The notes under the pieces: model-generated
Databases searched by the model: none
What the model was told of the DNA's origin: nothing
The model's input: the letters and a program-made list of their open reading frames with translations, nothing else
Position numbers and translations under genes: made by a program
Shown here: positions 40,901 through 51,800 of the stretch, piece by piece
Position numbering within the stretch: the first letter of the stretch is position 1
Layout of the letters: every line of letters starts with the position of its first letter
Assembly: GCF_963675165.1 (NCBI RefSeq)
Contig: NC_087380.1
Location: forward strand, 142,001 to 206,000
DNA: 64,000 bases
Source of the DNA: Halichondria panicea
Taxonomy: Eukaryota; Porifera; Demospongiae; Suberitida; Halichondriidae
Direction: 5' to 3'

Positions 40901-43900
40901 TCCAAGAGAATGTGGCTAGAAGCCTATAGAAGCTGTTAGTTTTCGTCGCATTGCAACCGTTGAGCAGTTACAGCTGGAACAGACACACACACACACACAC
41001 AGTCAGCTTTACCGTATCCCTCGTGCGGCTACGCCTCGAGGCATAATTATTCGTTATTAAGGCCTTATGATGATTATTGTACCATGCAGTATAGTGGTGT
41101 AGCTACCTCTTTTACAGCTTGCCACCTGTGATGACACTATTCCATGCAATCTGTTGAATGACATGCATTTGTGTCCATCTACCGCATAGCGAAAGTATAT
41201 ACCCTTAAAATATACCCGCTATACGCTATACAATCCTCCTGATGCCCCAGCTGTAAACTGTGGAGCCCCTCCCACTATTTCTGACGGCAGTAGGACACTG
41301 GCTGGTACAACATTTGGAGAGATGGCCACCTACACCTGCACCACTAGTGGGTTCAGTATCTCTGGATCAGCCACCATAACTTGTCAGGCTAATGGGAGCT
41401 GGGAACCTGAGCCAGCCTGTACTATGGATCGTGAGTTATTGTCTGAGTGTGTTAGGCTGGTCCAGTTACTCTGTTCTGTGCAGCCATTGATTGTGGGACA
41501 CCTCCCCCTGTCTCTAATGGCTCTCCTGGAGCACCCTCACCTGACACAATGCTCAATGGAGTGGTGACCTACACCTGTGTCACTGGGTACGAGGTCTCCA
41601 CTGGAGCCACCACAGCACAGGCTACCTGTGTGGCTAGTGGAGTGTGGGAGACTGTGCCAACTTGTTCACGTAAGTATTGTGATGCATATGTTCAGAATAC
41701 CAGTGTTCACCCACTTAGCTTGGGATTGTGGTGACCCTCCCACTGTTCTCAATTGTTTCTGATAGATGCATTCAACTGTTGCTATAATTATAGCGGGTAA
41801 TTTTCGTGGGATAAAAAATGTTTGTTGAACTTAAAGCAGCAGTGATTTTTGTGAGTAAAATGTTGATTATGTGCACTGCATTACATGTGTTCTAGTAAAC
41901 CACGCCTGCCTACGTTTTCATGGGTAAAATATTTGTTGAGGTCCAGGGCTTCATAGAGGGGGGGAGGGGTCAGTTTGCCCAGGAAATAACAAATTGTTTA
42001 CCTCACAAAAATTACCCAACATCACGGTGTATTAGAGCTCGGTATTGATCTTGCATTTCCCATGCAGCTGTGAACTGTGGAGCCCCTCCCACTATTTCTG
42101 ACGGCAGTAGGTCACTAGCTGGTACAACATTTGGAGAGATGGCCACCTACACCTGCACCACTAGTGGGTTCAGTATCTCTGGATCAGCCACCATAACTTG
42201 TCAGGCTAATGGGAGCTGGGAACCTGAGCCAGCCTGTACTATGGATCGTGAGTTATTGTCTGAGTGTATTAGGCTGGTCCAGTTACTCTGTTCTGTGCAG
42301 CCATTGATTGTGGGACACCTCCCTCTGTCTCTAATGGCTCTCCTGGAGCACCCTCACCTGACACAATGCTCAATGGAATGGTGACCTACACCTGTGACAC
42401 TGGGTACGAGGTCTCCACTGGAGTCACCACAGCAATGGCTACCTGTATGGCTAGTGGAGTGTGGGAGACTGTACCAACTTGTTCACGTAAGTTATTGTGA
42501 TGCATATGTTCAGAATACCAGTGTTCACCCACTTAGCTTGGGATTGTGGTAACCCTCCTCTGTTCTCAATTGTTTCTGATAGATGCATTCAACTGTTGCT
42601 ATATAGCGGGTAATTTTCGTGGGATAAAATGTTTGTTGAACTTAAAGCAGCGGTGATTTTTGTGAGTAAAATTTTGTTTGCATCATTATGTGCACTGCAT
42701 TACATGTGTTCTAGTAAACCACGCCTGCCTACGTTTTCGTGGTTAAATGTTTTTTGAGGTCGTCCAGGGCTTCATAGAGGGGAAGAGGGGTCAGTTTGCC
42801 CAGGAAATAAGGAATTGTTTACCCCACAAAAATTACCCCACATCACGGTGTATTAGAGCTCGGTATTGATCTTGCATTTCCCATGCAGTTGTTGACTGTG
42901 GAGCCCCTCCCACTATTTCTGACGGCAGTAGGACAATAGCTGGTACAACATTTGGAGAGATGGCCACCTACACCTGCACCACTAGTGGGTTCAGTATCTC
43001 TGGATCAGCCACCATAACTTGTCAGGCTAATGGGAGCTGGGAACCTGAGCCAGCCTGTACTATGGATTGTGAGTTATTGTCTGAGTGTGTTAGGCTGGTC
43101 CAGTTACTCTGTTCTGTGCAGCCATTGATTGTGGGACACCTCCCTCTGTCTCTAATGGCTCTCCTGGAGCACCCTCACCTGACACAATGCTCAATGGAAT
43201 GGTGACCTACACCTGTGACACTGGGTACGAGGTCTCCACTGGAGTCACCACAGCAATGGCTACCTGTATGGCTAGTGGGACCTGGGGACCTCTACCAACT
43301 TGTTCACGTATGTATCAAATACCTCAAACACTTAACTGTACATTATGTTACATGATTAATACAGGTGTCTCATGTGGTGTCCCTCCTCCTGGTACCAATG
43401 CATCTCCTGGAACACCCACCAGCACAGTGTACCAAGGGACAATGACCTACACCTGTGACACTGGATACCAGGTCTCCAATGGAATCACCACAGCAACGGC
43501 TACCTGTGTGGCTAATAGGATGTGGGAGCCTGTACCAACTTGTTCACGTATGTTGTGTACAGTGTTGTGTGCATTGCTACTCATGGCTTTGTTATACAGC
43601 TGTGGATTGTGGGGCACCTCCACCTGTCACCAATGCATCTCCTGGAGCACCAACCAGCACAATTCTCGGAGGGACACTCCTCTACACCTGTGTCAGTGGG
43701 TACGAGGTCTCCACTGGAGTCACCACAGCAATGGCTACCTGTATGGCTAGTGGGACCTGGGGATCTCTACCAAATTGCTCACGTATGTTATTGTGATGCA
43801 GAATAAGATCACCCAGGCCATTAAGCAGTGCTGTTGATTGTGCATGCACGTGTGTCCCCTCATCTGTCCCCATGCAATGCATTATAATTATACAGAGCTC

Positions 43901-46900
43901 TGCATGTATCATAGCAATCCTGATTACCCAGCTGTGAACTGTGGAGCCCCTTCCACTATTTCTGATGGCAGTAGGTCACTAGCTGGTACAACATTTGGAG
44001 AGATGGCCACCTACACCTGCACCACTAGTGGGTTCAGTATCTCTGGATCAGCCACCATAACTTGTCAGGCTAATGGGAGCTGGGAACCTGAGCCAGCCTG
44101 TACTATGGATCGTGAGTTATTGTCTGAGTGTGCATGTTAGGCTGGTCCAGTTACTCTGTTCTGTGCAGCCATTGATTGTGGGACACCTCCCTCTGTCTCT
44201 AATGGCTCTCCTGGAGCACCCTCACCTGACACAATGCTTAATGGAGTGGTGACCTACACCTGTGACACTGGGTACGAGGTCTCCACTGGAGTCACCACAG
44301 CAATGGTTACCTGTATGGCTAGTGGGACCTGGGGACCTCTACCAACTTGTTCACGTATGTATCAAATACCTCAAACACTTAACTGTACATTACATTGCAT
44401 GATTAATATATACAGGTGTCTCATGTGGTGTCCCTCCTCCTGGTACCAATGCATCTCCTGGAACACCCACCAGCACAGTGTACCAAGGGACAGTGACCTA
44501 CACCTGTGACACTGGATACCAGGTCTCCAATGGAATCACCACAGCAACGGCTACCTGTATGGCTAATAGGATGTGGGAGCCTGTACCAACTTGTTCACGT
44601 ATGTTGTGTACAGTGTTGTGTGTGCTACTCATGGCTTTGTTATACAGCTGTGGATTGTGGGGCACCTCCACCTGTCACCAATGCATCTCCTGGAGCACCA
44701 ACCAGCACAATTCTCGGAGGGACACTCCTCTACACCTGTGTCAGTGGGTACGAGGTCTCCACTGGAGTCACCACAGCAATGGCTACCTGTATGGCTAGTG
44801 GGACCTGGGGATCTCTACCAAATTGCTCACGTATGTTATTGTGATGCAGAATAAGATCACCCAGGCCATTAAGCAGTGCTGTTGATTGTGCATGCACGTG
44901 TGTCCCCTCATCTGTCCCCATGCAATGCATTATAATTATACAGAGCTCTGCATGTATCATAGCAATCCTGATTACCCAGCTGTGAACTGTGGAGCCCCTT
45001 CCACTATTTCTGATGGCAGTAGGTCACTAGCTGGTACAACATTTGGAGAGATGGCCACCTACACCTGCACCACTAGTGGGTTCAGTATCTCTGGATCAGC
45101 CACCATAACTTGTCAGGCTAATGGGAGCTGGGAACCTGAGCCAGCCTGTACTATGGATCGTGAGTTATTGTCTGAGTGTGTTAGGCTGGTCCAGTTACTC
45201 TGTTCTGTGCAGCCATTGATTGTGGGATACCTCCCTCTGTCTCTAATGGCTCTCCTGGAGCACCCTCACCTGACACAATGCTCAATGGAGTGGTGACCTA
45301 CACCTGTGTCAGTGGGTATGAGGTCTCCACTGGAGTCACCACAGCAATGGTTACCTGTATGGCTAGTGGGACCTGGGGACCTCTACCAACTTGTTCACGT
45401 ATGTATCAAATACCTCAAACACTTAACTGTACATTACGTTGCATGATTAATATATACAGGTGTCTCATGTGGTGTCCCTCCTCCTGGTACCAATGCATCT
45501 CCTGGAACACCCACCAGCACAGTGTACCAAGGGACATTGACCTACACCTGTGACACTGGATACCAGGTCTCCAATGGAATCACCACAACAACGGCTACCT
45601 GTATGGCTAATAGGATGTGGGAGCCTGTACCAACTTGTTCACGTATGTTGTGTACAGTGTTGTGTGCATTGCTACTCATGGCTTTGTTATACAGCTGTGG
45701 ATTGTGGGGCACCTCCACCTGTCACCAATGCATCTCCTGGAGCACCAACCAGCACAATTCTCGGAGGGACACTCCTCTACACCTGTGTCAGTGGGTATGA
45801 GGTCTCCACTGGAGTCACCACAGCAATGGCTACCTGTATGGCTAGTGGGACCTGGGGATCTCTACCAAATTGCTCACGTATGTTATTGTGATCCAGAATA
45901 AGATCACAATATTGTTCACCCACTCAGCTGTGGATTGTGGTGAAGCTCCCTCTGTCTCTAATGCCTCTCCTGGAGCACCCTCACCTGACACAACTCTTGG
46001 AGGGATGGTGACCTACACCTGTACCTCTGGTGTTTTGGTGGGAGGGGCCACTGTGACCTGTGAGGCCAGTGGAGACTGGAGCACTACACCAACCTGCTTA
46101 GGTGAGCATGCTACTAGTGTACAATAATTGTACAGTTATAAATGTTTGTTACAATTAAAATTATAGCACTGTACATGTAGATGTAATGTTAGTTCCCTTT
46201 CCCCCTAGCTAGCTTTTACATATAATTCTAAATGCCCCCCCCCCCCCCCTTGTTTCTAATACTAGTTGTGTAGACAGAATATTCCAATGATAGTAGAGTA
46301 AACAATGGAACTTCGAACAACACGGATTTTCAAACGATTTAGCACCACGGTAAGCAAAAACAAACAGCGATATGCAGAATCTGACCCTACACAAGCCGAC
46401 TTACATGCCTTAGGAACAAGCTGGGTTGAATAGCAACGTCGCAGCTCTTGCAATGATGACGTAATAATCCAGAAAACAAAAGTGTGCGATAGTTGGAATT
46501 TCGGAAAAAGTAATGTATCCCCGAACTGAGGTACTTGCCGCTTTAATTAGCTAATATCGAGCTTCCCATCAGCTTTAGTATGTCCTATTTAGTATGTAGT
46601 GAAAATAAGCAACACTAAAATGACTGCATTGCTACTCAAAACAAACAATAAACTTTCGAACAGTAAGTGCTGAATCAGCACTTTTAACACCCACGTGGAT
46701 GGTTGTGGGTGTTAAAAGTACTATAGGACTAAATAGGACATACTAAAGCTGATGGGAAGCTCGATATTAGCTAATTAAAGCGGCAAGTACCTCGGTTCGG
46801 GGATACATTACTTTTTCCGAAATTCCAACTATCGCACACTTTTGTTTTCTGGATTATTACGTCATCATTGCAAGAGCTGCGACGTTGCTATTCAACCCAG

Positions 46901-47869
46901 CTTGTTCCTAAGGCATGTAAGTCGGCTTGTGTAGGGTCAGATTCTGCGTATCGCTGTTTGTTTTTGCTTACCGTGGTGCTAAATCGTTCGAAAATCCGTG
47001 TTGTTCGAAGTTCCATTGTTTACTCTACATGTGTGTTTACATTGTAAATCAGTTGGCATTATAATTTTAACCCTGCCTCCCCCATGCAATGTTATTGTAT
47101 GCACAATCACGGGATAACTCCAAGAGTGGGATAATTATAAAAAGGATACCAAAAGTTCAATTTCTAAACGTAATGGCTGCAGGTTTGCAACTAGCTCTTT
47201 TCTTACCTTTTCACTACATAACTACAAACTATAATTATAGCTAGTTCTAAACAGAATAGCTATAAATTATAGAAAAATTTGCTACATAAGAGTCTGAAAA
47301 GTCTGCAATAACTCGAGAACAAAGGATTATTTTGCAAATCCGAAATCTAAAAAAACATAACTAGAAGCCCCCTCTTACTTACACTTTATTATATGCAGAC
47401 AGACACACAAACACACTACCAGATGCGGTGCTGCTGCCTCGGTGGAGATGCCAAAGCTACATCATAATAAGCTTAATTTTATATACATGATGAACATGCA
47501 AAAACTCAAAGAGTGGGTAGTGATCGACCATGATTGTTGTTAAAAACTATCTATGCCAAACAAGTCTAAAATTAATGGGTGCTGCATTAGCAGAACCTTG
47601 AAGCTCTCTTCTCACTCTTGCAGCTACCAATAGCTATAGCGTTCTAGTGCAGAGCTAACTATACTAAGTAGAGTAGCAACACTCGGTAAACAAGTTTGGC
47701 TACGCACTCTTCTGAAAAGGCATTCCAAGTAAGCAAAACTAGGCATAACTCGAGAACGAAGCATTATTTTGCAAACCCACGAATTATTATCCAAGAAAGT
47801 ATGACTAGAAGCCTATAGAAACTCTTACTTGCACTTAATTGATCCTTGAGCAGCTGTAGCAGTAGCAGT

Positions 47870-47921
<52 letters not shown>

Positions 47922-48684
47922 TTTTTTTTTACTTAATGCCTATCGCTAATTCTAAGAACCAACATTTGAGGTTAATGCTTGTTGTGTGCTTGCCACCTAG
48001 AAGAACCACATAGACCCATCCCCATTATCAGATACTATCACCACAAAACCTGGCTCAGACAATACAGGCCTGTACTTATAAATTAAGCCTCCCTTGCAAG
48101 GTCATATTTAGTTCACACAAAGCACACAGCCATGCAAGCTAAGTTGAAGTATTACAGCAGCCAATATCAAGTCTAAGATAAGTTCTATACTTTATGTCAG
48201 CATTACCTCAAATATGAATATAGCTTATAGTACAATATCAGCATGGCCCCAAGTGAATAGCTTACAAAAATTATTCAGTATACTAGTTGTTTTGAATGCA
48301 ACAGATGAATGGGGAGGGTTGGTGCACCGTTAAAGACTCTTTAACCCATCATTCTCGGCTCTCAAGGCCGGGCATCTGTTTGCTTTTTTTGTTCCTGTTT
48401 GATTTCTTTCCGTTCTATATGTGTGTTTCACACATACACTTATTTACCTTTAGTGACACATATTATGACAGACATATACATGTGTGAATACCCATTTGCA
48501 ACCTAGAAGGAGGTAAACAAACCATGCTAAGTAATTATAGACATGAAGGCTGGATTCCAACCATGTATATATATTTTTATTAGAAGCTTTCCGTTTGATT
48601 GGGAGGGTGTGCGACTGACAATCCCTGCCCACCCCAATACCTTTTGTATACACTTCAATCAAACACACACACACACACACACAT

Positions 48685-48751
<67 letters not shown>

Positions 48752-48762
48752 CACACACACAA

Positions 48763-48847
<85 letters not shown>

Positions 48848-51800
48848 CACACACAAACACACACACTACCGTATACCTCGCTTGCTACAACCTTTCCTTG
48901 TAGCAGTTTGTTAGTGATTATAATAATAATTATTATTGCCTTAGAATTATGATAAATTAATTAAAGCTTATTCCCAATTTTATTCCCCCCCCCCTCAGAT
49001 GCCCCCCCTCCTGAGGTGTTGACTGGTGTGCCTGTGAGGGAGGAGCGTTGTGGACAAGTGTCTTCCATCACCTGTACTGCATCTGTCATTGATAACTTTG
49101 TAGCCACACCCACCTTCGTGTGGAGGGGGCCGGGTGAAGACATTGTGGACTCTGACAACATTCTCAACTTGACCTCTATGATGACTGGAGGAGAGTACAC
49201 TTGTATGGCTTGTGTGAATGTGCCACAAGTCAATATCATCAATCTCTGTACCAACTCAACCATCACCATACAGGACACCAGTGAGTTACTTGTTAGCCAT
49301 TGACAGGACTATTGTTAGGGAGGGTGGTCCCTCCTATAGGGCTAGTGTTCCAGCTGTTGCATTGATACCTCCTCCTCTCATATACAGCCCCCCAGCCAGT
49401 GAGTGATGTGATGTGTTCCTCCCTCTCTCCCTCCACTCTGAGTGTGAGCTGGTCCCCTCCAACTAACCCTGTCCTCAGTTATCAGGTGGAGGTCAAAGAA
49501 TACAGTAAAGTGGCTGTAGGGAACATAGTCAGTCTCTCCACTCCATTTGACAGTGAGAACGTTATCACCACGACCACTGTGGAGGGTCTAGGTGAGTACT
49601 AGAGGGATTGCTGTGTTACATGTGTATTATATTTATAAGCTGTATTTGAATCGGCTCTGTAACTAGAGTTCTGGTGATTCAATTTCAACAATTTTACGAT
49701 TTTTCTGAAACTTTAGAAGGAGCTCTTTCAGATGGTATGCTCAAATCCCAAATTTGAAACAGGCCATAATTTCCTATTTTCAGGTCATGGTATTTTATCG
49801 AAAAAGGTTTCATAATTATCTTCTGAAGGCCTATACCGTAATACAGTGGAACCTCTGTTAACAACCACCTCCGAATAAAGGCCAGTTGCTATATAACGGC
49901 CAGGCATCCAGGTCCCAAATGAACAGTTTGTGTACAAAACAACCTCTCAACAAAGGCCACCTCTGTATAAAGGCCAAAACATTGCTCCCCAAAGGTGTCC
50001 GTTATAGAGGGGTTCCACTGTACCTCGATTTAAGGCGACCCTCCAAATATGCGACACCCAGGAGCTTCAGCAATTTTCCGACCTCTAAAAATAGCGACAG
50101 CTGCGTTGACAATTATTTTTTAATGTCGCGTTCTAAATAGTATAGCCACTCCCTAGCCTCGATTGTAGCCCACTGGAAAATCAGGTGGCCTGAAATCGAG
50201 GCAAGTAGACTCTGTAAATTAAGTTATCTCCAATTAGATGCGACCCTCTAAATATGCGACACCAGGAAATCAATATAATTTTCAACCTCCAAAAGAAGCG
50301 ACCTCTGGCTTCGTAATTATTAAAAAGTGTCGTTTAAATCGAGATCTTACGGTACTTATAAAATTAACGTTATTGGACCAACGTAAAGTTAAGTTATGGT
50401 ACGCTAAACATATTGTGTGTGTACTATGTTTACATGTTTCGAGCTACAGTATTGTCATTCTACTATGCTCCCCCATACTTGTGTATAGTTCCCTCTACCC
50501 GGTACCTGGTCAGTGTTGAGGCAGTGAGTGGTGTCGGCTGTAGTGCTGTCACTGAGATAGACTGCTACACTGAGCAAACACAACCCCCAGTGATTACCGG
50601 GGTAACTGCAGACAGGCTTAATGGGACTTCCATGAATGTCAGCTGGACTTCACTCAACAAAGCTCAGTCCAATGGCTTCATTCAGAGTTACATAGTGACA
50701 TACTCTGTTGCCACGGCAACACCCAATCGTAAGAGACAAGGCCCTCAACAAGTGACGGTATCCAGTGACAAGAGCAGCACTATCATTGGAGGACTGGACC
50801 CGGGGTCAGAGTACAGTGTTGGTGTGAGCGCTAGTGGAGCAGGGGGAACTTCAGATTGTGAGTACACACGCATGTGTGTGTTTAATATTACTGATTGACA
50901 GCTCATTCGTATAATAATAATCTTCCTTGGTCCCCACAGCCTCTCCTCTGATGGTGTCCCCCACCATCTCCCCCATAACCTCTGTGTTGTTCCAGCTCAG
51001 GCTTACCAACATCCCCAGCTGTCCTGACTGGGTGGTGAGTACAATGCTGCTTAATTATGTGATGCTAGATTATTATTCTCCCCAGGACCAGAATGGGAGG
51101 ATAGAAGCTGTCACTGAAGCACTGGTGTCTGAGATCCAGGGTGTTTGTCAGTGTTCCTTTGCTCTTAGTGATATCCAAGAGCCATCCTTCCAATGCTTCC
51201 CAGAGTCAAACCAAGCTGTAACGTTCCGTGCCATCACTACCTCCACCTTCATTGGTGACATATCACGCTGGATTGCTGACGATGGTTTACTGAGAGTACA
51301 GAGGGTTTTTATACGAGTGGATAAAACATGTCAGGTGGAGATATCGAGCTTTGAGGACACCGAGTGTAACACTATACCTGTGGGTAGTGAGTCATCAGCT
51401 GCAGTGATTGGTGGAGTGGTGGGAGGAGTGGTCATTGTCCTTATCATTGCTGTTACCATTACAGTCATAGTGATTGCTGTGCTGGTGTTTAAGAGCAGGA
51501 GAGAGAAACTGACTGTCCACAGAACAACAAAGTGAGTGTATTAATGTTATTATTCCTTCTGTGTTAATAATAATTGTTCATTGTCTGCTAAAGTATAAGC
51601 TTCTGAATTCATACGTTCACTGTCTTGCCCTCCTCCCCTCCCTGCAGACGTGCTCTACCCCCCGTGTCCCTAAAGGGTGTGGTCAGTACTGGTGAGATAA
51701 AACCATACGAGATAATAGAAATGGGTGATCATGAATATGAGGAAGTATCCAAGTTCCAGAAACCAAGTGGTGGAGAGTATGAGATGGTGGGAGGCCCATC

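Larger units (their letters stand above)
46102..48998 (+). other. Large gene 4 intron made of repeats
   Basis: About 2.9 kb between the last CCP and the Ig exon. It contains a poly-C tract (about 46231-46249), the foldback element 46293-47028, degraded relatives of the (CA)n element family, and two (CA)n tracts. Short stretches around 46215-46266 and 47029-47085 resemble the ends of introns preceding Ig exons in genes 1 and 2, perhaps traces of the lost Ig block. No coding exon found. Confidence 0.6.

Noticed and set aside
48662-48866. Long open frames encoding poly(Cys-Val) or poly(Thr-His) on both strands
   Set aside because: They are translations of a (CA)n/(TG)n microsatellite with no conserved protein content.
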